From Neosynechococcus sphagnicola sy1 (GTDB taxonomy: Bacteria; Cyanobacteriota; Cyanobacteriia; Neosynechococcales; Neosynechococcaceae), in the NCBI RefSeq assembly GCF_000775285.1, contig NZ_JJML01000008.1:70399-134398 (forward strand): 64,000 nt of DNA, given 5' to 3'. Both the position numbers and the translations under genes were made by a program. Below are positions 47,795 through 59,717 of the stretch, one piece after another. The notes below the pieces were generated by a model. That model saw only the letters and a program-made list of their open reading frames with translations. It ran no database searches and was not told the origin of the DNA. Each line of letters begins with the position of its first letter. Position 1 is the stretch's first letter.

Positions 47795-48259
47795 TTAAGA
47801 ATTGGTGTGGGTATTACCTACAACTTGTTCCTTCAGTTCCTGTATTTGAGTTGCTAATTCTTGGCGATTGTATGCCCGTAGCAAGTAGCGATAAACAAAC
47901 CAGGTGGAATACGCAATACCAATGACTTCCAAAGTAGGCGCAACGAGGGGAATGTCATCTAGAGCCCCTAAAACAGCGAGGAGTAGCTTGGCAGAAACAG
48001 CAGCACCAATCACTAAGCCGGTCGTTACCAGGGGCCGCGCCCGAAATACTGAAATCAGATAGGCTGGCAATTCTTTCAGGAAATCGAGAATCTGTTCACC
48101 CAGTTGCAGCCATTGTTCAGAGGTAGCATCTGGGATACCCAGCTTACTGATGGTGCCAGGGGTTTCAAAATTAACTTTGACGGTGGGACTTTCGGCATCA
48201 GCCACAAAATCCGGAGAACTGTCATGAATATATTCAGATTGTTGCAGTTGAGGGTCCAT
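47795..48259 (-). CDS. CAAD (CURT1-like) membrane protein
   Basis: A 154-residue thylakoid protein. The CAAD module (PLVTTGLVIGAAVSAKLLLA, VAPTLEVIGIAYSTWFVYRY, LLRAYNRQELATQIQELKEQ) has two membrane helices with flanking amphipathic helices, as in CURT1-type curvature proteins. The N-terminal ~65 residues are acidic and unlike other domains. It is not fused to an aminoacyl-tRNA synthetase here. Confidence 0.88.
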   Translation of the reverse strand: MDPQLQQSEYIHDSSPDFVADAESPTVKVNFETPGTISKLGIPDATSEQWLQLGEQILDFLKELPAYLISVFRARPLVTTGLVIGAAVSAKLLLAVLGALDDIPLVAPTLEVIGIAYSTWFVYRYLLRAYNRQELATQIQELKEQVVGNTHTNS

Positions 48260-48732
48260 ATCGATCTCTGGGAAATGATAATTGGAATGATGTTGACTGG
48301 GAGTCGTCCCGCCAATCGCTAAACCATAGCAGAGTTATAAAGCTTTCTTTGCAATTTTTCAAATCCTAATACTGACATCAACATTGATCAGAAAACTAGT
48401 AGTCAGCCATATGCTAGCGCTTAATCATTATTCCAGACAGGTTTTTCAGGATTCACAGCACCCATTGAGCAATTGTTGCTTTCAGCACCCTACTGGACTG
48501 CCACAACTGCTAATCCTCGGTTTCGCTGATAGCTGATCATTCAATTGAGAACTCGAGTGATTCCTTGGCGGCCAACGACTGAAGATCAGCTAAAGTCCAG
48601 ATCCGCAATGCCCTAGACCGCTGGGATCAAACGCAAGTCCCCGAGTATGGAGCCACTCCTGACAAGGTGGACGCATCCTTGATAAAGTAGCAGGGCATCT
48701 GCCTAGTGGCCAGAACCTCGGAGCGATCGCCC
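48260..48732. other. Intergenic region, no gene recognised
   Basis: A 473-base region between the divergent CAAD and DUF3352 genes. No protein-like ORF or RNA was found. It must contain the two promoters, which I cannot place. Confidence 0.5.
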
Positions 48733-50484
48733 ATGACCCAGAACATCCCCCAAGACAGCCAACCCAAATTTCAGCTGCGTCGTCGCCTACCCCTGGTCTT
48801 TAGCGGTGTCGCCATCCTGATAGGCGGCGGGGTAGCGGGCTATGTAGGACTGATGCGTTGGAACTGGCAGCGGGCGATGCCCATCGGTGTGGAGGTGATC
48901 CCAGTCAATGCTCTGATGACGATTTCGGTGTCTACCAATCCGGAGCAATGGCAGCAGTTGCGATCCTTTGGTACGGCTCAGAGTCGCACCGTCCTGGATC
49001 AAAACCTCGTCCAGGTGCGCGATCGCCTCCTCACCGCCAATGGCATCAATTACGAACAGGATATTCAGCCGTGGGTGGGTTCAGAAATGACCCTGGCCTT
49101 TCTGACCCCCCCCAACCACAACTCCGACCGCAACCAATTTGGTGCCAACGGTTCAAGGTCAATCAATGGTTGCGGTGTTTCCAATTGCGAACCCAGCCCA
49201 GGCATTACAAACCCAGCAACAGTCCCAAGCTCAGCAGCAAGGGCTGTGGAACAGCCGCGACTATCAAGGCTTTCAGGTGCGAGAACGGCAGGGAGGGGCT
49301 CCCCAAACCCTGACCACCACCGTCTTGGATAACCGCTATCTGGTGATGGGGACAGCGCCCAAGCTGGTTGAGCAGGTGATTGATACCTACAAGGGGGCAG
49401 CTAATATCACCGATACCTCTGGCTACCAGCAGGCTCTGACATCGATTCGGGTTGATCAGCCCTTCGCCCGCCTGTTTGTGAATGTGCAGGCTGCCGCCGC
49501 CGTCCTGCCTTCGGCAACCACGCCCATCTCCCCAGATAGTCTCTTGCAACGGCAACAAAACCAGGGATTAGCCGCAACCGTCTCCCTGACAGCGGATGGG
49601 TTGCTATTCAAAGGCATTTCATGGCTGAGACCGGATAGTCGGCGCAAGTTGGTGGTGGAAAATCGTGCTCAAATTATGCCCAGTCGTTTACCAGCGGATA
49701 CATTTCTCATGGTCTCCGGGGGCAATCTCAAGCAGCTTTGGCAGGATTATGGTCAGGGTGCCCAGACTAATCCCATTGCCCCCATTCCACCCGAACGGTT
49801 ACAGGAAGGTCTGAAAATGCTGACGGGCTTGGACTTTGAAAAAGATTTCTTGGCTTGGACCGGAGGGGAGTATGCGTTGGCATTGACCCCCACCGCAACC
49901 CCTCAGACTCCGGGGGTTGGTCTGGCGGTTTTGTTACAGGCGAGCGATCGCCGGGGGGGTAGAACAATTCTTCCAGCAATTGGATCAGGTCATGGGTAGC
50001 CGCTACCGTTTCCAGATCAAACCAGCAACGTTAAACGGTTTGGAAGTCGTGAATTGGGCCTCTCAAGATGGGCGGCTGACAGCCACCCATGGTTGGTTGG
50101 ATGGCAATGTTGCTTTTCTAACGGTGGGTGCCCCGATTGCGGATACTCTCACCCCGCGCCCCAAGGCTAACCTGGCGGACAGCCCCCTGTTTCATACGGG
50201 GGTGCCGAGGGAATTAACCCCCAACAATGGGCACGTTTTTTATCAATCTCGATCAAGCGGTGGGTAACAATCGCCTCCCGATTCTGCCCTTTTTGCCCAG
50301 TGGCAACCCACTGGTGCAGTCAATTCATACGATTGGGGTCACCGCTGCCATTCAAGATCAGCAGAGTACCCGCTATGACATTTTTGTGTCCTTGAAGCAA
50401 GCAGGTCAACCGCAGCCACTCCCTACCCCCAGTGTGCCCCCAACGGCCCCTCCCACTCCCAATTTGAAGGGGCAGAACCCATAG
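48733..50484 (+). CDS. DUF3352 family protein, three frameshifts
   Basis: About 582 residues after correction. An N-terminal membrane helix (LPLVFSGVAILIGGGVAGYV) anchors an extracytoplasmic domain (WVGSEMTLAFLTPP, VAVFPIANPAQAL, DNRYLVMGTAPKLVEQVIDT, FEKDFLAWTGGEYALALTPT). Single-base surpluses in the C8 run at 49106-49113, the G7 run at 49953-49959 and the T6 run at 50236-50241 break it into four frames; removing one base from each makes it continuous. DUF3352 is of unknown function. I use ATG 48733; the GTG at 48706 is less likely. Confidence 0.82.
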
Positions 50485-50573
50485 GATAGGATCGGTTATG
50501 GGTTGAACAATGCATTCCGCTTCAACATCATCCTGATTTATCAAATTTACCAAACCCCTGGGGAGAAAACGGC

Positions 50574-51632
50574 ATGGATCTGGTTACGCTCCAGAACACC
50601 CTGGATAATATTTCGTTTGCAGTTCTGTTGATCACCATGTTGGGGTACTGGGGAGGGGCTGCCTTCCCTCGCCTTCCCTACGTGGCGAGCCTAGGTACGG
50701 GGGGCATGGCGATCGCCAACCTTTGCATTGCCGCCCTTTTGGGGGCGCGCTGGTTAGAAGCAGGGTACTTCCCCCTGAGCAATCTTTATGAATCTCTCTT
50801 TTTCTTGACCTGGGGGATCACCACCGTGCATCTGATTGCCGAACAGATGAGTAGCAGTCGTTTGGTCGGGGTAGTTACGGCTCCGGTAGCGATGGCAATC
50901 ACTGCCTTTGCCGCCCTCTCACTGCCGACGGGGATGCAGGCATCGGCTCCGCTGGTGCCTGCCCTGAAGTCCAACTGGTTAATGATGCATGTTAGCGTCA
51001 TGATGCTTAGCTATTCTGCCCTGATGGTCGGTGCTTTGATGGCGATCGCCTTCCTGGTTGTCACCGGAGGACAAAACATTGAACTGCGGGGCAGTTCAGT
51101 TGGCACGGGGGGATTTCGGACTCAGATCACTGGAGATCAGCAAGTAGCGGTTGAAACGCCTGCTCCCATGGTTTTTGAGGATGCTACAACTGCCAAGGTG
51201 ACTGGGAACCAAGTTTTTCTATCTGAGTTCAATGGCAGTGCCAGTACAGCCGTCTTAGAAATGCCAATTTCCTCGGTTGTTTCTACCCCCGTGCCCCTTT
51301 CTCCCCAACGCTTAAGCTTGGCCGACACCCTCGATAACATCAGTTACCGCATCATTGGTCTGGGGTTTCCGTTGTTAACCATTGGCATTATTGCCGGAGC
51401 TGTCTGGGCGAATGAGGCTTGGGGATCATACTGGAGCTGGGATCCGAAGGAAACCTGGGCATTGATTACCTGGTTGGTTTTTGCCGCCTATCTCCATGCT
51501 CGGATTACAAGGGGATGGCAAGGACGACGTCCTGCCATCCTGGCAGCCTCTGGGTTCGCCGTTGTCTGGGTTTGTTACCTGGGGGTCAACTTATTGGGTA
51601 AAGGCCTGCACTCCTATGGCTGGTTTTTCTAA
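50574..51632 (+). CDS. ccsB: Cytochrome c biogenesis protein CcsB
   Basis: A 352-residue membrane protein of the system II haem-attachment machinery. It carries the haem-binding motif [20 protein letters not shown], and other signatures include [13 protein letters not shown] and [21 protein letters not shown] polar insertion between the central helices (residues ~160-245) is seen in cyanobacterial CcsB. Its partner CcsA/Ccs1 is not in this window. It is convergent with the macroglobulin gene. Confidence 0.93.
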   Translation: MDLVTLQNTLDNISFAVLLITMLGYWGGAAFPRLPYVASLGTGGMAIANLCIAALLGARWLEAGYFPLSNLYESLFFLTWGITTVHLIAEQMSSSRLVGVVTAPVAMAITAFAALSLPTGMQASAPLVPALKSNWLMMHVSVMMLSYSALMVGALMAIAFLVVTGGQNIELRGSSVGTGGFRTQITGDQQVAVETPAPMVFEDATTAKVTGNQVFLSEFNGSASTAVLEMPISSVVSTPVPLSPQRLSLADTLDNISYRIIGLGFPLLTIGIIAGAVWANEAWGSYWSWDPKETWALITWLVFAAYLHARITRGWQGRRPAILAASGFAVVWVCYLGVNLLGKGLHSYGWFF

Positions 51633-51745
51633 AGCCCGAAGTTTCAAAATGATTCAGCCCCTAACCATTACTAAGGCTGATGCTGGGGGAATCGCGATCC
51701 TCTCCGACCCCCAATCTGTATTTCGCCATTGGTGACCGAACTTGT

Positions 51746-51777
51746 CTACCCTGGTGGACTGTTCACCACCAGGGTAG
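51746..51777. terminator. Perfect 12-bp hairpin across the macroglobulin stop codon
   Basis: CTACCCTGGTGG (51746-51757) pairs perfectly with CCACCAGGGTAG (51766-51777) around an 8-base loop. It includes the TAG stop and last codons of the macroglobulin gene. It lies between two convergent genes and may end both transcripts, although no clear T-run follows. Confidence 0.55.
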
Positions 51778-54700
51778 AGGAGGTCGTGCGGCCAAATTCT
51801 TCCGGACTATAACGCAGCTGCGCCACCGCTCCAGGCCAGAGGAAGGTGCCCGGGGTCACGGAACGAACGAGATAGTGGAACGAATAAACCCCCGGTTCCA
51901 GGCGATCGGCATAGGCCACCACCCGGTCTTTGTAAAGGGTTTGATAGGCAATCCGCCAGCTATCCTGCTGGGACTGGAAATAGGGGGTCGCGGTTTGGAA
52001 ACGGGTGTCAATGGCCTCTAAGCCAGCGGGAAGTGGATCGGTGATCAGCAGCTGTTCCACCGGATGATCGGTGATGATTTCCAGGCCAATATCAAAGACC
52101 TGCCCACTATTGATTGTAAAAATATCTTCCTTCCCATACAGACCTAAGCGCTCTAGCACCTGGGTTTGGTTGGCTGGACGTACCTCCCGTGTCACCCGTA
52201 ACCCCTGAAATTGCCCAGGTTGTCGGCCCTGGAGACGGTAACGATAGGCCATGAGGTAGTGGAGGGTTCCCCGCCCCGATTTCTTAATCTCCAAGGTCTG
52301 ACGTCCCCTCGGCAACTCAGACATGGGTACCTTGAGATCCGAGCTGGGGGTTGTATAGCCATGAAACTGGGCTGCGCCTAATTGTTTCCCGGCCAATCGT
52401 ACCGTGGCGGCAATATCCGGCGGCGTAGACTGCTCCTGACTGTAGGCGACTAGGGCACTTAGGGCTTCCGCATTGTCATAGGTACTAGGCCACGTCCCCT
52501 GGCGACGCAGGCTCAAGAGTCCTCTTAACAGGCGATCCTGAATTTCGGGTGAGCTTTGGCGAGCCATCAACAGACGTAATGCCTGAGCTTGAGCCGTTGT
52601 TGGTGAATTCAGCCAGCCCCAGCCCTGGGGCAAGTTCACTACCGCTGTTCGTCCCGTTTGGTAAATGGTTTCTTGGAGTTGACGGGTGAGGGCTGCGGCT
52701 TCGGCTTGCCAGCCATTGATTTGGGTCAGGTAACGGGCTAGCTTAATTTGGGTCACCTGATCAAGCTGAAGTCGCTGATCATAGATTTCGGCCAAGTAGT
52801 CACTCCGAGGATCTCCGAGGGCTGCTAAGGCCATCAGGGCTGCCAATCGGACTTGGCTTTGACAGGGTTGCTGTTTACAAAAGTCATATTGACCTGGATC
52901 GGCGAGAATTTTACCGAGGTAACCCTGCAAGGGCTGAAGCAATTTGGGGTCAACGCTCCACCCTGCTGCCTGGGCACTGGCCAGACTTTCGGCGGCATAG
53001 GCCGTTACCAGGGGATCAGACTGCTCTTGTCCCGGCCAGCTTGTAAATCCACCATCGGGTCGTTGGAGTTTTTGCAGGCGATCGAGGGCTTGGGCGCGCT
53101 GCTGCCTTAGATCGAAGCCCGTCAGGATTTGTCCGTACCGTTGGGAGAGGTTCTGTAAGTGGGTGGCGATCGCCAGTTGACTGGCCGCTGGTTCTAAGAA
53201 GGGGAGTTGCTGCTCCTCGAAGACTTGTCGTGCCGGAACCGTAATCTCTGGGATCAGGGTACTGGCAAGGGACAGCTCCAGCCCCCCGTGTGTCCGCGAC
53301 GACCTGGTTGTCAATCGTCAAGGGAATTTTGAGGGTGTTGGTCGTGATCCCGGTTTCTACCACTTGCTCGGTAATCTCCAGGGGGGGGACGGACAAGGGC
53401 ACGGCAAAGGCATCGGCAATCCCATTCAGCTGAGTGGTGAACTTCACCTCAGAGGCTCCTGCCTTGGAGGCCACCACGGGAAAGCGATAGGCATGGGTGC
53501 CTGCTTCTGCCGGGGTTTCCAGGGTGCCGGGATTGTTATCCGTCAGTTCCAGGGAGCCACTGACACTGCCTTGAATGGCCAGCATTCCGGTCTGACCTGA
53601 GTTGTTGGTGACCGCAACCCCGGTCTGGAAGCGATCGCCAGGGCGGGCAAACTGGGGAAGCACAGGGTTGGTGACTAAGGGTTGGGTTGCCATGAAGGTG
53701 GTATCCCCGCTGCCAAAATGCAAATCGCCATCCGTTGCCACAACCATCGCCCGCCAGGTTGTCAGGTCATCGGGCAGCTTAAACCGCACTTGAGCCTCAC
53801 CCTTGCTATCCGCAAGCAGGGAGCCATTGTAGTAGGCTAGAGCCTTAAAGTCGGTGCGCACCCGAGTATTGGCAGCCCCAGCAGAGAAGCCGCCCCCGTA
53901 GCCCCAGCCCTTTTCTAAGGGGGACGCTAGGGGTTCTAGCACCACGTCGGGGCGGTTATCGGTAAACCGCGTAGAGATTGGCTGTTCAGCGTAGACAGTG
54001 GTCACTAAATCGGGGGGGCGGTACCCCGTTAATTGCAGGACGGCCTCATTCACCACCATGACGGTAAATTGCCCCGATACTGGCTGTCCCTGGGGGGTTT
54101 GGAGTTGCAGGTTGAGAGTTGCCTCCGCTCCAGGTTCCCAGCTGGGTTGGGCTGGGGTCGCCTGCACCTTGAGGTACTTTTGTTCTAAATTGAGTTTGAA
54201 GGGTGTAAAGCCAATCTGCACCAGATTATCCAAACTGCCAGGTGCCACCTCCGTCAAGGGCTGTCCCTGTCGCACCAGCACTGCCTCTACAGCTGCATTC
54301 GGCAGCATCTCGGGGGTGACTTGAAACTGAATCTGCGGGGCACCGCCCTTAACTTTCTGCACCGTGCGATAGAGGGTTCCGTGGCGGACAACTGCAAAAT
54401 ACAGTTCTGCCTCAGGATAGGGCGATTGGATCAGCGCTGTAGCGGTATCCCCTGGTTTATAGCTCTCCTTGTCGAGCTGGATGTCTAAGCGATTGTTGCG
54501 GTAGCGACCTCCCCAAAATATGGGCTGATCCCCCGTGGCCCAAATCTGGGTGTCGGTGGCACTGCGGTCATCTTTGGCATCGACAAAGTTAGCCCGAATG
54601 CGGTAGGAGCCGGACTGGGTGGGTTTCAGCGTCACCCGTTGAGGGGTACTCTCCGAACGCACGTCCCGCCGATCAACGGTCTGATATTTCACCTGATTTC

Positions 54701-57485
54701 GGGGCGTTTCACTGCCTTCAACCACCTGGGTGACATTGCTGTATTCCATCTGTTGCAGTTCCAGACGCACCCGTTCCCCAGACAAAACCTGACCCGCAGC
54801 ATTGGTGACAATCACCTGCAAGGAGAAGGGCTTGCCTGCATCTGCGACAAAATCACTCTTGAGACCAATCAGGCGATCGCTGGGGAGGGCTGTAAACGTC
54901 TGGGAATTGGCCACCGTCAGATTCGACACATCCTGCACTTGCACATCCACCCGGTAAGTCATCGGGTAAGCCAGTTCAGGGTCAACGGTTACCGTCTGGG
55001 TTCCCTGACCTTGTTGACTCAAGGAATGGGTAACTTGCAAGACATCCGTTGCCAGGGATGGGCGTTCCTCCGGCCAAAACCAGCGCCGCCCAAACATAAA
55101 CGACTCCCAACCAGGGGGGACAAACTCAGCTTCTTTGCGGGTGACATAATATTCAGCCTGGCCTCCCTCCACCGGAGGGCCAAAGAGGTAGTTGCTCTGA
55201 GCCGCCGCCTGCACCGACTGACCCACCAAGGCAAATTCCCGATTGAGCTTCAGATCTACCTTAAAATTCGGTGGTTTGAACTCAGCCACTCGAAACTCGC
55301 CGGTAATTTCAGCCCCACTGCTACCCTGGCCACGGATCGTATAGAAACCCAAGGGTTGATTGGTCTTCAGGGGCAACTTCAGCGAAAAGGTGCCAAAGCC
55401 ATTGGTGGGTTGGCTGCCCAAATCGGTCTTGGTGCCATCGGGGGCTTCTAAGGTGATCTGATAGATCGCATTTTTGTCCTGTTGCAGCACCCCGTGTTGC
55501 AGATAGTAGGCCGTTCCGGTAAACCAGGCAGTTTCCCCCGGTTGGTAGAGTTGGCGATCTGAGAAAATGGTTCCCCGAGACTCCGGTTGTCCACTGTTCC
55601 ATCCTGCATCAATTCCGTAGCCGTAGGCACCACTATACTCCTGCGATCGCGCAAAGGCCCAGTCATCACCCTGGCGCACAATTGTGAGCAAATTCGGGGC
55701 TTCCCCTGGGTTCTTCCCGGCGGGACACGACGCTAAATCTTGCCGGGTGAACTGTAACGTTCCGGTGGGATCGGTTTGACCCACGGCACAGGGCTGGGGC
55801 GGCGGGAAGGATTTGGCCTCTAGTTGGGATGCATAGACTTCAACCTTGGCCCCGGCCACCGCTGCCCCGTCGGAGAGCTGGTGGACTCGGATCAGTCCAG
55901 AATCTGGGAACCATTGGGTGAAAACGCCAAGATTCGTCAGCTGCACCAACCCGTAGAAGTCGGGTTGTCGCCATTTCTCCTTGCCATCCTCCAGATAGCG
56001 GTTGGTGCGTGCCTGCACCCCATAGGCCAACATGCCAGTGGCTACCCCTAGTTTTTCCCGCAGGGGCACGGGAATTTCGGCGGGTTGGTTAGTGGAGGGA
56101 CTGGCTAGTGGAAAGCGCTGCCAAGTGAGGGGATTGGGCAGTAAATCATTGCCATTGCCATTGGGAGAAGCGGTATCGACATAAACTAAATCCGTCGGTT
56201 GCACCACGCGATAGGCCGCCTTGTAAGCGGATTCCGGCAGATTCACCGCTGATATTTGCAACTGTAAATTCTGACCGGATGGAAAAATATTCAACCCTGA
56301 GGGTGCCCAGATATCACTGGCCAAATCCCCGGTGGTGTATTGTACCGTCACCGGTTGCCCCAGGGTTTGACCAAATTTATCCTTCAGTTGGGAATCAATA
56401 GAGATCGTATAGGCCGTTCCAGGGTCAAAGGCCCAGGGATTCAGGTTCACCACTGTGTCACCATCGTAGGCTTGCACCAAGGTCAGTCCGTTTTTAGGCG
56501 CTGGTTTCACCGTAATGGCGGCGATCGCTGATGCCGCAACTAAGCCATTGTTAAACCGCAACTGCGCTCCGCCCTGGACAAATCGTCCGAAGGCACCCCC
56601 CGCATCCGGTTGGCCAAAAAACTGGAGCTGCTCGAAGGCCAGTGGTCCATAGGTTTTAATCTGACTGGCTACCGTCGTCGTTGTCGGTAAATTGCCGTGG
56701 CGAGGCAGCAAGCCGGGGGTGAATTCTAGTCGATAGGCAGCTGCCTTGCTTAACGATTGCTGGGGTTGCAGGGTGTAATTCCAGACCTGTGTCGCTGGAT
56801 CGAACTGCGTGGTGGGGGAGTCTTCGGCTGGGGTTGAGGGTTGCAGTGCTACCTTAACGGGAATGACATCGGGGCTGCCCTGGGGGAGCAACCGCAGGTG
56901 CTGCCCCAGGGAATCAGGATCCAACTCGACGTTGGCAGTAAAACTCAGGGTTGGGGTTAAGCCCACAGGTTCTGCCTGGGAGTCTGGATCTTGGGTCTGC
57001 CCCGGCAAGTTGGTCAACTTAATGGGCGGGGTACTAAACGTCCAGGCCAGATCCTTGTCCAAGCGGTGTTTGTTCAGATCGGCGAGTCCAGCTTTCAACG
57101 TGACCCGCACCCGCGTGGCTTGGGGAATGGCTCGATCCGCTTGAAAGCCCACCATCCGGGGTGTGAGGAACCGAAATTGTCCTGACAGGGGCGGCAGGAT
57201 TTCAAACTTTTGTAGAATTTTTTGCTGATCGGGGCTATCGATACTTTCTATGGGAATCAGCGGTTCTTGGAAGCGAATCCGAATCTGAGATAGGGTTGCT
57301 GCTTCACCCGTAGGGCTGATTTCCTCAATCCATGGAGGTAGGGTTGGCAACGGTAAGGCAGCCACGGCGGGTAATCGCTCTTGGCCCGATAGGGTCGCAA
57401 TCCCACAGCCAGCAATGCCCACCACCCACAACAACAGCAGTAGCGACCGCATCCAAGTCCGTAATCTTCTAGGAATAGCACCCAT
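51746..57485 (-). CDS. Bacterial alpha-2-macroglobulin lipoprotein, frameshifted
   Basis: About 1912 residues after correction. The N-terminus is a lipoprotein signal (SLLLLLWVVGIAGCG, Cys27). The long first frame contains MG-type repeats (FSDRQLYQPGETAWFTGTAY, FRVAEFKPPNFKVDL) and the KLPDDLTTWRAMVVATD region; the second frame (53314 to 51746) has the thioester-domain helices (LDRLQKLQRPDGGFTSWPGQ). Removing one base from the C6 run at 53282-53287 joins them as DTRGLELSLASTLIPE. The thioester motif expected near there (GCLEQ in other families) reads LPFLEPAAS and lacks Cys, so covalent trapping is unlikely. These proteins guard against proteases in the periplasm. Confidence 0.88.
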
Positions 57486-57556
57486 TTTGCTGCCCTCACG
57501 TCCCTTCCCAGTGATAACGGACAGCGCTGGTCAGACCTCGGAATTACGCATAATTC

Positions 57557-57988
57557 TTAATCCAGACAGGTTCCATCCGGTAGCACGGCCATGGACAACT
57601 TGGTCTCAAACAGAATCGCTCCTGCCAGGGTGGCCTCAAACAGGTTGGCGGCTTTTAGGGTTGCCCAACTGAGATTCGTCTGACTGAGATTGGCTCCGCG
57701 CAGCACCGCCCCCTCGAAGTTCGCGGTTTTGAGGTTAGCGCCCTGGAGGTTGGCTTGGCTTAGTTTAGCCCGGTTCAGGTTGGCACCACTGAGATCGCTG
57801 CCCCGCAAATCTGCATAACTTAAATCTGCGGCACTCAAATCCGAGATCGCCAGTTTCGCTCCTCGCAGATTGGCACCACTCAAGTTGATCCCAGAGAGTT
57901 GCTGGCGACTAAAGTCGCGCTCTCCAGCGGCGTATCGTTCTAAAATATCTTCAGTTTTAACCTGACTGCTCTGCTGATGTCTGTTCAT
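57557..57988 (-). CDS. Pentapeptide-repeat protein
   Basis: A 143-residue protein with repeats of the A(D/N)LXX type from residue ~30 onward: LSGANLRGAKLAISDLSAAD, LSYADLRGSDLSGANL, LSQANLQGANLKTANFEG. This makes a right-handed quadrilateral helix; the target is unknown. I use the ATG at 57988 (MNRHQQSSQ). It lies upstream of the macroglobulin gene on the same strand. Confidence 0.88.
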   Translation of the reverse strand: MNRHQQSSQVKTEDILERYAAGERDFSRQQLSGINLSGANLRGAKLAISDLSAADLSYADLRGSDLSGANLNRAKLSQANLQGANLKTANFEGAVLRGANLSQTNLSWATLKAANLFEATLAGAILFETKLSMAVLPDGTCLD

Positions 57989-58253
57989 GCGTAGCACCGT
58001 TTGCGGGTACTCTGGCAATTTTATGATCCCTGCTCCAGTCTCTACACTAACTGAAGGGCGGATTGCTAGAGGTTGAGGGTCAATGGTAGCGTGAATAGTA
58101 GCAGTTCATCAGCTGCACAGGTCTGGTTAGGCACGATCAATAGGTTAGAGGCTCGTTTTCAGTACCACTGTTTATAGCGTTTTGTTTGACAGCTGCGCGG
58201 TTTCCTAACTCTGCCATTTAATCCTTCCCCATGACTTGAATGCGAGAAATTGG

Positions 58254-58637
58254 ATGGTCACACCAGCACTTCCCTATCGCTTGCTTCAACTCCCTGAACG
58301 GGTTGAGCATGTCAATGTCAGAGCGATTCTAGCTCAGGTCACTGATCTGATGAAGTGGGGTACAACTGCTGTCCTCCTAGATTGTCATCGGGTTACGTTT
58401 ATGGATAGCTCCGGACTAGGCTTATTGGTCACGATTCTGAATCGGCTTGAGGCCGATGGAGGACATTTGTATCTGTGTGGAGTCAGAGAGCATACTCTAG
58501 AACTGCTGGAAGCAACGGATCTCCAGCAGACCATCCCCATCTTTGAACATGAAGCCGCCTTTTGCCACTGGCTCACCCATGCCCAACCCAATCAGCAACT
58601 GGCTATCCCTGATTTTTCAGGCACAATTGAGAAGTAG
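58254..58637 (+). CDS. STAS-domain protein (anti-sigma factor antagonist-like)
   Basis: A 127-residue STAS protein: VNVRAILAQVTDLMKWGTTA, VLLDCHRVTFMDSSGLGLLV (Ser of the DSSG phosphorylation site) and GVREHTLELLEATDLQQTIP. It may act in a partner-switch with a sigma regulator. ATG 58254 is preferred to TTG 58236. It ends where the longer reading of the M48 gene begins. Confidence 0.88.
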   Translation: MVTPALPYRLLQLPERVEHVNVRAILAQVTDLMKWGTTAVLLDCHRVTFMDSSGLGLLVTILNRLEADGGHLYLCGVREHTLELLEATDLQQTIPIFEHEAAFCHWLTHAQPNQQLAIPDFSGTIEK

Positions 58638-58672
58638 TGATCTACTCCTGTCGTCCCGCGGTTGAGATTTTG

Positions 58673-59548
58673 ATGTCTACTGCCAAGCTTTCCCTCACTG
58701 GTCTGACTGCGGATGCCTTCCGACACCCCTTGGATCTGGACGCTACTTCCACCCTCAAGCAATTACCAGGATTAGATGTGGTGGTGCGGAGCCTGCTAGG
58801 ACCCTTAGCAGAACAATTCTTCTCGTTGGATCATCTAGCAGCCAGCATTCTCATCAGTGAGCAGCAGTTACCCCAGTATCACCAACTGCTGTTGGACGCC
58901 TGCCGCATTCTCGATATTGAGCCCCCGCAACTCTATCTGCGGCAGCACCCCGTACCCAATGCTTATACCCTGGCAATTCGGGGAAAGCAGCCATTTATTG
59001 TCCTCCACACCTCCCTGGTTGATTTACTGACGCCAGAGGAAGTGCAGGCGGTCATTGCCCATGAACTCGGTCATCTCAAATGTGATCATGGGGTCTACCT
59101 AACTCTGGCTAATTTAATTGTGCTCACCGCTGGGCAGTTACCAATTTTAGGCACCTTCCTGGCTCAGGGGTTACAGATGCAGATGCTCAGTTGGCTCCGC
59201 TGTGCAGAGTTTACTTGCGATCGCGCAGCTCTATTGGTCACTCAGAACCCTAGAATTGTCATGTCTGTGTTGATGAAATTGGCAGGTGGATCACCTCAAC
59301 TTGCCCATCAGTTAAACTTAGATGCCTTTATTGCCCAGGCGAGAGCCTACGAAGATGCCAGTTCTACCGAAATAGGGGAAGCACTGAAACAAGCTCAGAC
59401 TGTAAACTTGACTCACCCAGTTCCGGTGTTGCGCGCCAGTGAGATTGACCGCTGGGCCAGCACACAGGCATATCAAACTCTGTTGCAGACGGCTGAGATT
59501 CAGTATAATAGTGAAGCTGCTATCAAGGGCGGGTGGCGAAACTGGTAG
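58673..59548 (+). CDS. M48-family metalloprotease
   Basis: A 291-residue zinc protease with HELGH (VQAVIAHELGHLKCDHGVYL) and the third ligand in FTCDRAALLV. Membrane segments around it (TLANLIVLTAGQLPILGTFL) suggest a membrane-linked enzyme. ATG 58673 is preferred to a GTG at 58637. The last seven codons and stop lie within the tRNA-Leu gene. Confidence 0.88.
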   Translation: MSTAKLSLTGLTADAFRHPLDLDATSTLKQLPGLDVVVRSLLGPLAEQFFSLDHLAASILISEQQLPQYHQLLLDACRILDIEPPQLYLRQHPVPNAYTLAIRGKQPFIVLHTSLVDLLTPEEVQAVIAHELGHLKCDHGVYLTLANLIVLTAGQLPILGTFLAQGLQMQMLSWLRCAEFTCDRAALLVTQNPRIVMSVLMKLAGGSPQLAHQLNLDAFIAQARAYEDASSTEIGEALKQAQTVNLTHPVPVLRASEIDRWASTQAYQTLLQTAEIQYNSEAAIKGGWRNW

Positions 59549-59608
59549 ACGCAGCAGACTCAAAATCTGCCTCCGAAAGGAGTGAGAGTTCGATTCTCTC
59601 TCCGCCCA
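59527..59608 (+). tRNA. tRNA-Leu (anticodon CAA)
   Basis: 82 bases with a complete cloverleaf. The acceptor GGGCGGG (59527-59533) pairs with TCCGCCC (59601-59607), followed by discriminator A. The anticodon stem GCAGA/TCTGC holds the loop CTCAAAA with anticodon CAA (codon UUG). A long variable arm (CTCCGAAAGGAG) and T arm GAGAG-TTCGATT-CTCTC confirm a class II tRNA. The CCA is not encoded. It overlaps the M48 stop by 22 bases. Confidence 0.95.
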
Positions 59609-59717
59609 TTATCCTTCAAACCGCGTAGATGCTTACCTGAATCATGGCACTGTAACGAATGGAAATCGGATACAGAGTCATGAATTGAAGATATAGCGGG
59701 TATCAATCTACTGAAGC

